DNA of 5,780 bases from the NCBI GenBank assembly GCA_937894185.1, contig CALCSA010000399.1, forward strand, positions 1 to 5,780, read 5' to 3'. This document shows positions 1 to 5,092 of the stretch, piece by piece (the first letter of the stretch is position 1; every line of letters starts with the position of its first letter). The DNA is from an uncultured Clostridia bacterium (lineage in GTDB: Bacteria; Bacillota; Clostridia; Oscillospirales; Ruminococcaceae). Made by a program: the position numbers and the translations under genes. The notes under the pieces are model-generated. The model had not been told where the DNA came from, made no database searches, and worked only from the letters and a program-made list of their open reading frames with translations.

Positions 1-114
1 GAGGAACTGCCGGAAAACTGCAAGAAATACGTTGCCTTTTTAGAAGAGGTCAGCGGCTGCCCCATCCTTATGGTGGGAGTAGGCCCTGCCCGGGACCAGA
101 ATCTGGAGCGATAA
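1..114 (+). CDS. purA: Adenylosuccinate synthase, C-terminal end (partial, 5' end outside window)
   Basis: Only the last 37 residues and the TAA stop are present, in frame 1 from the first base. They read ELPENCKKYVAFLEEVSG, then CPILMVGVGPARDQ, then NLER. This matches the extreme C terminus of PurA, where a 'LPxNxxxYVxxxEELxGxPI' stretch is followed by a 'VGPxRxQ' motif near the end of the protein. PurA joins IMP and aspartate using GTP to give adenylosuccinate, the first committed step to AMP, in the cytoplasm. The catalytic P-loop and switch regions lie upstream of the window and cannot be checked. The gene ends 38 bases before tpiA with no hairpin between them, so some co-transcription with tpiA is possible. 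The identification rests on a short tail, but the motif order is characteristic. Confidence 0.82.
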   Translation, partial: EELPENCKKYVAFLEEVSGCPILMVGVGPARDQNLER

Positions 115-137
115 ATCACACTTTACTTTTTTAAAAT

Positions 138-144
138 AAAGGAG
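138..144 (+). promoter_or_regulatory. Ribosome binding site of tpiA
   Basis: AAAGGAG lies 8 bases before the ATG at 153 and fixes that start. The A/T-rich bases before it (about 118-140) hold no clear -35/-10 pair. Confidence 0.8.
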
Positions 145-152
145 ATCATATC

Positions 153-920
153 ATGAACAAGAATCTGCGCAAGGCCGTCATTGCAGGCAACTGGAAGATG
201 AACAAAAACCGGGCCGAGGCAAAGGCTCTGGTGGGGGAACTGGCTCCTCTGATTAAGGATGCCGGTTGCGATGTGGTGATCTGCACTCCCTTCACCGATT
301 TGGATGTGGCTCTTGAGGCCACCAAGGGAACCAATATGGGAGTGGGCGCTCAAAACTGCCACTGGGCCAAGTCGGGAGCCTTTACCGGCGAGATTTCCGC
401 CGATATGCTCACCGAGCTTGGAGTGCAGTATGTCATCATCGGCCACTCGGAGCGCAGGCAGTACTTTGGCGAAACCGATCTCACCGTCAATCAGCGGGTG
501 CGGGCCGCTCTGGATGCCGGTCTCACCGTCATTCTCTGCGTCGGCGAGCTGCTGGAGCAGCGGGAACAGGGCATCACCCGGGAGATTTGCGGCATGCAGA
601 CCCGTGTGGCTCTGGGCGGAGTCTCCCAGGATGAGATGAAGAAGATCATCGTCGCTTACGAGCCGGTTTGGGCCATCGGAACCGGTAAGACCGCCACGGC
701 GGAGCAAGCGGGGGAAGTGTGCGGCTTTATCCGCAGCGTCCTTGCCGACCTGTACGATCAGGCCACTGCCGATGCCACCCCCATCCAGTACGGCGGCAGC
801 ATGAACGCTGCCAACGCCGCCGAGCTGTTGTCCCAGCCCGACGTGGACGGAGGCCTGATTGGCGGAGCATCCCTCAAGCCTGCGGATTTTGCCGCTATTG
901 TGGCCGCCGCCGGAAAGTAA
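153..920 (+). CDS. tpiA: Triosephosphate isomerase
   Basis: A complete 255-residue protein, the usual length for bacterial TIM. It interconverts dihydroxyacetone phosphate and glyceraldehyde 3-phosphate in glycolysis, as a cytoplasmic (beta/alpha)8-barrel dimer. All active-site elements are visible: AGNWKMN at 11-17 with Asn13 and Lys15; IIGHSERR at 95-102 with the electrophilic His98; AYEPVWAIGTGKTAT at 168-182 with the catalytic base Glu170 followed by the mobile loop 6; IQYGGSMN at 211-218; and the phosphate-binding GGLIGGASL at 233-241. The ATG start has a good ribosome binding site 8 bases upstream. The gene follows purA by 38 bases and is followed by a hairpin terminator. In many clostridia tpiA sits in a gap-pgk-tpi-gpm cluster. 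Here it is next to purA, and no other glycolytic gene is in view. Confidence 0.98.
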   Translation: MNKNLRKAVIAGNWKMNKNRAEAKALVGELAPLIKDAGCDVVICTPFTDLDVALEATKGTNMGVGAQNCHWAKSGAFTGEISADMLTELGVQYVIIGHSERRQYFGETDLTVNQRVRAALDAGLTVILCVGELLEQREQGITREICGMQTRVALGGVSQDEMKKIIVAYEPVWAIGTGKTATAEQAGEVCGFIRSVLADLYDQATADATPIQYGGSMNAANAAELLSQPDVDGGLIGGASLKPADFAAIVAAAGK

Positions 921-942
921 TATTCCAGCCAAAACTGCTTGC

Positions 943-978
943 AAAGCCCTTCGCCTTCATTGTTGGCGGAGGGCTTTT
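943..978 (+). terminator. Rho-independent terminator after tpiA
   Basis: A 13-bp stem pairs AAAGCCCTTCGCC (943-955) with GGCGGAGGGCTTT (965-977), with one G-U pair and a 9-base loop. The stem ends in a run of four T. It begins 22 bases after the tpiA stop. The T-tract is short because AGTATGC follows, so termination may be partial. Confidence 0.75.
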
Positions 979-1037
979 AGTATGCTAAACTACCAACGCT
1001 ATGTTAGAGAAAGTTCCTCTAAAACCATAAAAATCAG

Positions 1038-1066
1038 TTGAAATAATAGTGAAAATCAGATATAAT
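1038..1066 (+). promoter_or_regulatory. Sigma-A-type promoter of the secreted-protein gene
   Basis: TTGAAA at 1038-1043 and a perfect TATAAT at 1061-1066 are separated by exactly 17 bases, in an A/T-rich stretch. Transcription would start near 1073, giving a leader of about 40 bases before the ATG at 1115. A TCAGAT (1056-1061) / ATCTGA (1083-1088) inverted pair flanks the expected start point. It could be an operator, but it is short and may be chance. Confidence 0.8.
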
Positions 1067-1101
1067 GACAAAAATCGACATAATCTGACTTTGACAATGG
1101 T

Positions 1102-1108
1102 GGAGGGG
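1102..1108 (+). promoter_or_regulatory. Ribosome binding site deciding the start at 1115
   Basis: GGAGGGG lies 6 bases before the ATG at 1115. The longer reading frame from the ATG at 1049 would begin upstream of the -10 box at 1061-1066, so it would not be on the transcript. Starting at 1115 also places the signal peptide at the N terminus. Confidence 0.8.
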
Positions 1109-1114
1109 ACAAAG

Positions 1115-1426
1115 ATGAAGAAGTTTTGGGCAGTGGTGTTGGCGGCTATGATGATTTTACTTCCCTGCAGGGTCACGCTGGGAAGGGAGGAAAGCCCCAA
1201 TCATTACTACATCCTCTGCAAAAGCGGCGATGAGTACAGTGCCTACCCCATAGATGCTATGTTAGAGGAGTTTCAAGACGCCCCCAACTGGTTGATAGAG
1301 CTGTTTAATCAGGAACTGGATGACATTTGGGAGCCTCTCCCCGTGGAAAAGGAGGGCGTGGAGCCTTTCGGCCTGCTGATAAACGGAGTGACTGAGGAGA
1401 TAAAGGTTCCCGCCACGATGCGCTGA
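1115..1426 (+). CDS. Secreted protein of unknown function, N-terminal part ending at an in-frame TGA
   Basis: 103 residues from the ATG at 1115. The first 25 form a classical signal peptide: MKK, then a hydrophobic core FWAVVLAAMMILLPC, then a polar exit around VTLGREE. The protein would therefore be exported by Sec. The mature part (YYILCKSGDEYSAYPIDAML onward) is a small alpha/beta-looking segment ending at GVTEEIKVPATMR and a TGA stop. I do not recognise a named family. The frame continues open past this TGA: the next 16 codons read NLRPYYPVFLNSSQLI and lead straight into the reading frame annotated from 1475. This piece is therefore probably the N-terminal fifth of a protein of about 570 residues, either broken by a nonsense change or read through. 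If it is really a free 103-residue protein, it is a small secreted protein of unknown role. Confidence 0.65.
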   Translation: MKKFWAVVLAAMMILLPCRVTLGREESPNHYYILCKSGDEYSAYPIDAMLEEFQDAPNWLIELFNQELDDIWEPLPVEKEGVEPFGLLINGVTEEIKVPATMR

Positions 1427-1474
1427 AACCTCAGGCCGTACTATCCGGTTTTTCTTAACAGCAGTCAATTAATC

Positions 1475-2839
1475 GTGGAAAATATCTTGGAGGTAAACTT
1501 TCTGCAGGGGCTCTACTTGCTGGAAAGCGGCCTGAGGATCGACGTGGAAACTCTCCCGGACTATGGAAAGGTGACGCTGCAGGGGAGTACCCTGTTGAAT
1601 AGCGGCTCCAATGACGGGCTGTTCCACTTTTCCAGTCAGGGAAGCCTTACCCTTACCGGCAATACCCGAAGCTTTGCCCTTCCTCCACAAGGCGGGAACG
1701 TCACCTCTTTGGTCCAAAGCTGTAGCTCCCAGTTTGACAGCTACCAACTAAGGGGGAGCGCCCTGATGCAAAGGGAACTGGTTTTGGATGGTGGGCAGAG
1801 CCTGAGTTTGGAGCCGGGGGGAACCCTTGAACTGTTGGATAACGTGGCGCTGACACTGGGGCGCGGGGCTCTTTTTCAAAACAAAGGGAACTTCCATGGG
1901 GTAATCCGCAATCAGGGGAGGGTAGACAATGCCCGGGGAGCGGTCATCGGCGGCAGCCACTTTTACAACCTGCCGGAAGGCCAGGTGCACAATGAAGGGC
2001 TGATGTCCAGCACTCTTGTGTCCACCCAAAAGGGCAGCACCATCATTAATCGGGAAGGCGGCCGCCTGACCGCTGTTCCCACGGGAGAGGGAGAATTCCC
2101 CGGTAAAGCCGGCGGGGAACAGCCCGCTCCCGGTGGAGGCAGCCCTCCGCCAACAGAAGAAGCAGTCGTGCCTCCCGGACAGAATCCGGCAAGCGCCAGC
2201 CGGGACGATGATGATGATGACCGCAACAGTCTACCGGATACTTACATCAGCCTGCCGGATGCTTTAGTGAGCGGGCTGACCCTCAAGCTGGACAAGGCTC
2301 ATGTGGTGGCAGCCACCAAAACCGCCTTAGAACAGGCCGGGCAACAGGACCGGCAGGCGGTGATTCGTCTGCCCAGCCCGGGAACACTGGATACTGAGAC
2401 ACTCAAAGCTTTGTGGAGTGAGGAAGAAAAGTTCCCTCTGCTGCTCTACGCTTTTTCTCCAGAGAAAGGCGGCAAGGGAGTGGGGGTGCGTTTGGCTGTC
2501 AAGCCCTCTGCCTTGACAGAGCCCTGCTGCCTGGAGGCTTCCATCGACAATGAACAGGCGGTCAGAACCCAGAAGTTGTTTGAGTACTACTTCACCGGAA
2601 AGGCCCGGGTGGTGAGCCTTGCGTATCAGGGGGACTTTGCAAAACCGGTGGAGGTGGCGGCCAAACTGAACCTTTCCGGCTTTGACTCACAGGGGCTGTT
2701 CTTCTACGCCTATCACCCACAGGCCAATACCTACCGGGAGATCAGCAGCCCGCAACATTGGGTGGACAGCAAAGGCTTCCTCCATTTTTACACCCCTTGG
2801 GGCGGCGATTTGCTGGTGACCGATGTCCGGCTGCCCTGA
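1475..2839 (+). CDS. Secreted beta-repeat protein with acidic/proline linker, C-terminal part
   Basis: 454 residues if started at GTG 1475, more likely the continuation of the protein begun at 1115. Residues about 30-200 are rich in short Gly/Asn-punctuated beta strands (GSLTLTGN, GGTLELLDNVALTLGRGALF, NKGNFHGVIRNQGRV, EGQVHNEGLM, KGSTIINREGGRL). The pattern resembles the parallel beta-helix of surface adhesins and polysaccharide-active proteins. Residues about 201-260 are a low-complexity linker rich in Pro, Gly and Glu with six consecutive Asp (244-249). Residues about 265-454 form a separate C-terminal domain ending VEVAAKLNLSGFDSQGLFFYAYH...GFLHFYTPWGGDLLVTD. I recall similar tails in clostridial secreted proteins but cannot name the family. 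No LPXTG sorting signal, SLH repeat or terminal membrane segment is seen, so release or non-covalent wall binding is expected. No catalytic motif is recognised. A strong terminator follows after 11 bases. Confidence 0.7.
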   Translation: MENILEVNFLQGLYLLESGLRIDVETLPDYGKVTLQGSTLLNSGSNDGLFHFSSQGSLTLTGNTRSFALPPQGGNVTSLVQSCSSQFDSYQLRGSALMQRELVLDGGQSLSLEPGGTLELLDNVALTLGRGALFQNKGNFHGVIRNQGRVDNARGAVIGGSHFYNLPEGQVHNEGLMSSTLVSTQKGSTIINREGGRLTAVPTGEGEFPGKAGGEQPAPGGGSPPPTEEAVVPPGQNPASASRDDDDDDRNSLPDTYISLPDALVSGLTLKLDKAHVVAATKTALEQAGQQDRQAVIRLPSPGTLDTETLKALWSEEEKFPLLLYAFSPEKGGKGVGVRLAVKPSALTEPCCLEASIDNEQAVRTQKLFEYYFTGKARVVSLAYQGDFAKPVEVAAKLNLSGFDSQGLFFYAYHPQANTYREISSPQHWVDSKGFLHFYTPWGGDLLVTDVRLP

Positions 2840-2850
2840 AATTGCCTTTG

Positions 2851-2892
2851 CCTACAAAAAAGAGCTGCCGATTGGCAGCTCTTTTTTGTAGG
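2851..2892. terminator. Bidirectional rho-independent terminator between convergent genes
   Basis: CCTACAAAAAAGAGCTGCC (2851-2869) and GGCAGCTCTTTTTTGTAGG (2874-2892) are perfect reverse complements: a 19-bp stem with a GATT loop. Each strand presents a GC-rich core (GAGCTGCC/GGCAGCTC) followed by six T. It therefore can end transcription of the secreted-protein gene (stop at 2839) on the + strand and of deoD (stop at 2906) on the - strand. The spacing is 11 and 13 bases from the two stop codons. Confidence 0.93.
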
Positions 2893-2905
2893 GGGAGGAG
2901 GCTTC

Positions 2906-3622
2906 TTATAAAATCCCCAGAGCAACCTCCATCATGGAGGTAAAGCTACTTTCCCGCTCCTTGGCGGTGGTCTCCTGCCGGGAGACAAAGCTATCGGAAA
3001 TGGTCAGCAGACAGGCGGCCTTTTTGCCCGTTACTCCGGCGTTGTGGAACAGGGCGAAGCTTTCCATCTCCACCGCCAAACATCCCTTTTTCTGATAGAG
3101 GGTCTGCCAGTAGGGGACAGAGGTTCCTTTGTCCTCCTGATAAAACACGTCGCTGGAATGGACCATGCCCTCCTCCAGAGTGCGGCCAAGGGCTTTGGCG
3201 CTGGCCCGCAGCCGGTCGCAAAGCTCCGGGTCGGGGAGGATGGTGTCTCCCTCAAAGCCGTTTTGCACCTTGGCAAAGGAGGATTCGCTCCAGGCGGCGG
3301 TGACCAGCAGTAGGTCAAAGAGGCCAAGCCGGTCGCTGTAAGAGCCGGCCGAACCGATGCGGATGATATTTTCCACCCCATACCGGGTGTAAAGCTCGTA
3401 GGAATAGATGCCGATGGAGGGCATGCCCATTCCGCTGCCCATCACCGAGACGGGCTTTCCCTGATAGCTGCCGGTAAAACCCAGCATTCCCCGTACCTGA
3501 TTAAAGGGCACGGGCTGCTCCAAAAAGGTTTCCGCCACAAACTTGGCCCGCAAGGGATCGCCGGGCATCAAAACGGTTTGGGCAATTTCGCCGGGAGAGG
3601 CGCTGTTGTGAGGAGTCGCCAC
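2906..3622 (-). CDS. deoD: Purine nucleoside phosphorylase, DeoD type
   Basis: A complete 238-residue protein, the normal length for the hexameric (class I) bacterial enzyme. It cleaves purine (deoxy)ribonucleosides with phosphate to the free base and (deoxy)ribose 1-phosphate, in cytoplasmic purine salvage. Conserved elements: N-terminal MATPH with His5; phosphate-binding MPGDPLRAKF (19-28) with Gly21 and Arg25; VRGMLGFTG with Arg44; IIRIGSAG with Arg88 and Ser91; the ribose-binding VEMES (184-188); and the base-contacting Asp210 and Arg223 in TISD...TTAKERESSF. The usual SDH is SDS here, so the residue after the catalytic Asp differs from E. coli and B. subtilis DeoD. The start is GTG, with AAGGAG 8 bases upstream; an ATG eight bases before it is out of frame. 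It has its own promoter and shares the convergent terminator. Confidence 0.96.
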   Translation of the reverse strand: MATPHNSASPGEIAQTVLMPGDPLRAKFVAETFLEQPVPFNQVRGMLGFTGSYQGKPVSVMGSGMGMPSIGIYSYELYTRYGVENIIRIGSAGSYSDRLGLFDLLLVTAAWSESSFAKVQNGFEGDTILPDPELCDRLRASAKALGRTLEEGMVHSSDVFYQEDKGTSVPYWQTLYQKKGCLAVEMESFALFHNAGVTGKKAACLLTISDSFVSRQETTAKERESSFTSMMEVALGIL

Positions 3623-3630
3623 AAAGTCAT

Positions 3631-3636
3631 CTCCTT
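3631..3636 (-). promoter_or_regulatory. Ribosome binding site of deoD
   Basis: AAGGAG on the minus strand lies 8 bases before the GTG at 3622 and selects this non-ATG start. The in-between ATG (GGAG|ATG) is too close and is out of frame. Confidence 0.82.
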
Positions 3637-3663
3637 TTCGTATCGTAATTATGCTTATTCATA

Positions 3664-3692
3664 ACTATAGCACCGGAAGGGAAAAAACACAA
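3664..3692 (-). promoter_or_regulatory. Sigma-A-type promoter of deoD
   Basis: On the minus strand TTGTGT (3692-3687) and TATAGT (3669-3664) are separated by 17 bases. A TG dinucleotide one base before the -10 hexamer gives an extended -10 (TGCTATAGT). The promoter fits in the 81-base gap between the anti-sigma stop and the deoD start, so deoD can be transcribed independently. Confidence 0.72.
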
Positions 3693-3703
3693 CAAAGCAC
3701 GGC

Positions 3704-4507
3704 CTACAGAATCCATCGGCTTAAATCGATCAGAGCATCCAGACCGGAGGAACAGGTCATTTCGTAGAGCATCCCGTCTGTTTGGAAGGTGAGGAAGGGG
3801 TGCTCCGTGTCGCCGGAGGTAAAGACCGTCTCCCCGTCTACCGAGAGGGGAGTCAGCCCTTGGGTATCGGGAGCACGGGCGGTGCTCTCCAAAGTCAGAA
3901 TCACCTCGCCGTCAAATGCGGTGCTGCTTAAATGGTAGACGGTTTTTTCCCCCTCCTGTTCCACCGAAAGGACGGTGAGGTACTCCGGCAGCGCAAAGGG
4001 CAGGGGAATGGCCAAATCCTGCTCCCCTTGCACAAGGGAGGGGGGAGCATCCTGAGAGGCAGAGGGAAAGGACGCTTCTTCAGAGAAAGCTGCTTCGGGA
4101 GCCGTTTGGGGCGGGGCGAGATACTCCTTGGCATCCACCTTGCCCTCGCCGGCTTCGGGGGCTGCTTCCTGAGGCAGGGCAAAGGCTGCGTTGTTTTCCG
4201 CCGGCCTTGCAGTATCGGTTGCTATCTCCGCGGAAGGCGCGGCGGAGCGTGTGCCACCGACGCTTCCCATTCGGGGCAAGAGCACCGCCAGCAGTAGGCA
4301 GGCGGCCAGTGCTCCCGCTGCTCCAAGGTGTCTGCGGCGCTTGCGGGCAGCTGCCTGCCCCAGAACTTTTTGGTCCATGCGGGGAGTGAGGGGAACCGTA
4401 TGTTCCCGGGTCAGTTCTTCCCGCTCCTGCAAAAGGCTGTCGCCCCAAGCATCCACGTAATCCGAGGCGATTTGCCGGAACAAATCGTCCCTGTCTTTAT
4501 CAGGCAC
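3704..4507 (-). CDS. Probable single-pass transmembrane anti-sigma factor
   Basis: 267 residues from the GTG at 4507. Residues about 1-58 form a charged cytoplasmic region (PDKDRDDLFRQI...TPRMDQKVLGQAAARKRRR), which would hold the sigma factor. One membrane segment follows at about 61-80 (LGAAGALAACLLLAVLLPRMG), with the positive cluster on its N-terminal side, predicting N-inside/C-outside. Residues about 85-165 are an Ala/Pro/Glu-rich extracellular linker. The last 100 residues form a beta-rich domain (LPEYLTVLSVEQEGEKTVYH...DGMLYEMTCSSGLDALIDL) similar in style to DUF4367-type sensor domains of clostridial anti-sigma factors. No HxxxCxxC zinc anti-sigma motif is present. The role is inferred mainly from position: it directly follows, and overlaps by 8 nt, an ECF sigma gene. 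A TTG at 4513 would add two residues but sits only 3 bases from the Shine-Dalgarno sequence, so GTG 4507 is preferred. Confidence 0.8.
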   Translation of the reverse strand: MPDKDRDDLFRQIASDYVDAWGDSLLQEREELTREHTVPLTPRMDQKVLGQAAARKRRRHLGAAGALAACLLLAVLLPRMGSVGGTRSAAPSAEIATDTARPAENNAAFALPQEAAPEAGEGKVDAKEYLAPPQTAPEAAFSEEASFPSASQDAPPSLVQGEQDLAIPLPFALPEYLTVLSVEQEGEKTVYHLSSTAFDGEVILTLESTARAPDTQGLTPLSVDGETVFTSGDTEHPFLTFQTDGMLYEMTCSSGLDALIDLSRWIL

Positions 4508-5036
4508 CGACAAATCCCTCCTTTACCAAAAGATCGGCCAGCTTCTTTTTGGCACGATGCAGACGCACCGCCACGTTGTTTTCGCTGATATTTAGCGCTT
4601 GGGCGATTTCCCGATGATTCATATCGTAGGCAAACTTGAGAAGAAAGACGTGGCGCAAATCCTCGTCCACCCGGTCCAGAAGCCGGTGAACATCCCGGGT
4701 AAACTCCTGAGAAAGAGCGAACGCCTCCAGCTCAAAGGAGTCCACCTGTCCTTCGTCCAGTTCCTCCCAGTTTTTGTTTTCCTTGGACAGCATGGTAAGA
4801 GCCGCGTTCCGGGTAATGGTGACCAGAAAGGCGGCGGTTCGGCCGGAGTCCGGGTCCTCAATTTTATGCAGGTTCTTGTACGCCCGCAGGTAGGCCTCGC
4901 TGACGGCGTCCTCGGCCAGAGAGTAGTCCCGCAGGATGTCGTAAGCCTTTTTAAGGCACAGGTTCTTGTACTTGTGGTACAGGTACTCAAACCGGTCCCG
5001 GTCTTCCGGGGTGGAAAAGGTCAACAGGAAGAGCAA
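4500..5036 (-). CDS. RNA polymerase ECF-type sigma factor (sigma-70 family, regions 2 and 4 only)
   Basis: 178 residues, typical for an ECF sigma factor. Region 2 spans about 15-85, with the core-binding and -10-recognising helices RFEYLYHKYKNLCLKKAYDI and LAEDAVSEAYLRAYKNLHKI. A short acidic linker covers about 86-112. Region 4 spans about 118-170, with the -35-recognising helix-turn-helix MNHREIAQALNISENNVAVR and a basic LHRAKKKL tail. Sigma-70 regions 1.1 and 3 are absent. The protein would direct RNA polymerase to a small regulon once released by the anti-sigma factor encoded just downstream. The start is TTG at 5036, with AAGAGG 10 bases upstream; no in-frame ATG or GTG precedes it before a stop, and the N-terminal MLFL-type beginning fits related clostridial sigma factors. 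It lies 56 bases after the preceding membrane-protein gene, with no hairpin between them. Its target promoters cannot be read from this window. Confidence 0.93.
   Translation of the reverse strand: MLFLLTFSTPEDRDRFEYLYHKYKNLCLKKAYDILRDYSLAEDAVSEAYLRAYKNLHKIEDPDSGRTAAFLVTITRNAALTMLSKENKNWEELDEGQVDSFELEAFALSQEFTRDVHRLLDRVDEDLRHVFLLKFAYDMNHREIAQALNISENNVAVRLHRAKKKLADLLVKEGFVGA
4517..4524 (-). promoter_or_regulatory. Ribosome binding site of the anti-sigma gene, inside the sigma gene
   Basis: A strong AAAGGAGG on the minus strand lies 9 bases before GTG 4507, within the last codons of the sigma gene. The start and the upstream stop overlap as GTGCCTGA. This arrangement suggests coupled, near-equal synthesis of the two proteins. 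Confidence 0.85.
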
Positions 5037-5046
5037 GTTGTCACCG

Positions 5047-5052
5047 CCTCTT
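5047..5052 (-). promoter_or_regulatory. Ribosome binding site of the sigma gene
   Basis: AAGAGG on the minus strand lies 10 bases before TTG 5036. It overlaps a four-codon frame (ATG AAG AGG CGG TGA, 5055-5041) that has no ribosome binding site of its own. The spacing is slightly long and the start is non-ATG, suggesting modest translation of the sigma factor. Confidence 0.55.
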
Positions 5053-5092
5053 CATAAAAATAAACCGCAAAAAGAATCAAAAGATTACAAGG

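Larger units (their letters stand above)
1115..2839 (+). pseudogene. Composite secreted-protein gene interrupted by an in-frame TGA codon at 1424-1426
   Basis: The two open frames 1115-1426 and 1475-2839 are in the same reading frame, and the only stop between 1115 and 2837 is the TGA at 1424-1426. The N-terminal piece supplies the promoter, ribosome binding site and signal peptide. The C-terminal piece has none of these: GTG 1475 has no Shine-Dalgarno sequence in front of it, and its 16 upstream codons in frame are protein-like. The simplest reading is one extracellular protein of about 574 codons with a recent point nonsense change, for example from TGG or CGA. Sequencing error, stop readthrough or selenocysteine recoding are alternatives. 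The lack of any other stop or frameshift over more than 450 downstream codons argues that the lesion is very recent, or that the downstream part is still expressed. Confidence 0.6.

Noticed and set aside
123..944. A 273-codon open frame on the minus strand, longer than tpiA itself
   Set aside because: It lies antisense over tpiA, whose active-site motifs are all present. Its translation is Gly/His-rich low-quality sequence with no family resemblance.
1056..1088. Inverted repeat TCAGAT-N21-ATCTGA around the promoter, plus three GACA copies
   Set aside because: Six-base arms with a 21-base gap in A/T-rich DNA can arise by chance; noted with the promoter but not called an operator.
1049..1114. 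An upstream ATG at 1049 that would extend the secreted protein by 22 residues
   Set aside because: It lies before the -10 box at 1061-1066, has no ribosome binding site and would bury the signal peptide. The ATG at 1115 has GGAGGGG at good spacing.
1489..1504. GGAGG at 1489-1493 followed 8 bases later by CTG 1502 as a possible start for the downstream half
   Set aside because: CTG starts are rare, the coding-like sequence continues upstream of it, and the product would lack a signal peptide. Reinitiation there is possible but unsupported.
2251..2270. NSLPDT in the linker as an LPXTG-like sortase signal
   Set aside because: The fifth residue after LPDT is not Gly, it is internal, and no membrane segment or basic tail follows.
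3932..4460. Several overlapping open frames on both strands across the anti-sigma gene
   Set aside because: They are shadows caused by GC-rich, Ala/Pro-rich coding sequence, with no ribosome binding sites and basic, repetitive translations.
4511..4513. TTG at 4513 as start of the anti-sigma gene
   Set aside because: It is only 3 bases from the Shine-Dalgarno sequence, whereas GTG 4507 is 9 bases away.
5037..5092. Possible promoter for the sigma gene (TTGATT with a T-rich -10 region on the minus strand)
   Set aside because: No hexamer close to TATAAT sits at 16-18 bases from it; an autoregulated ECF promoter cannot be recognised without knowing its motif.
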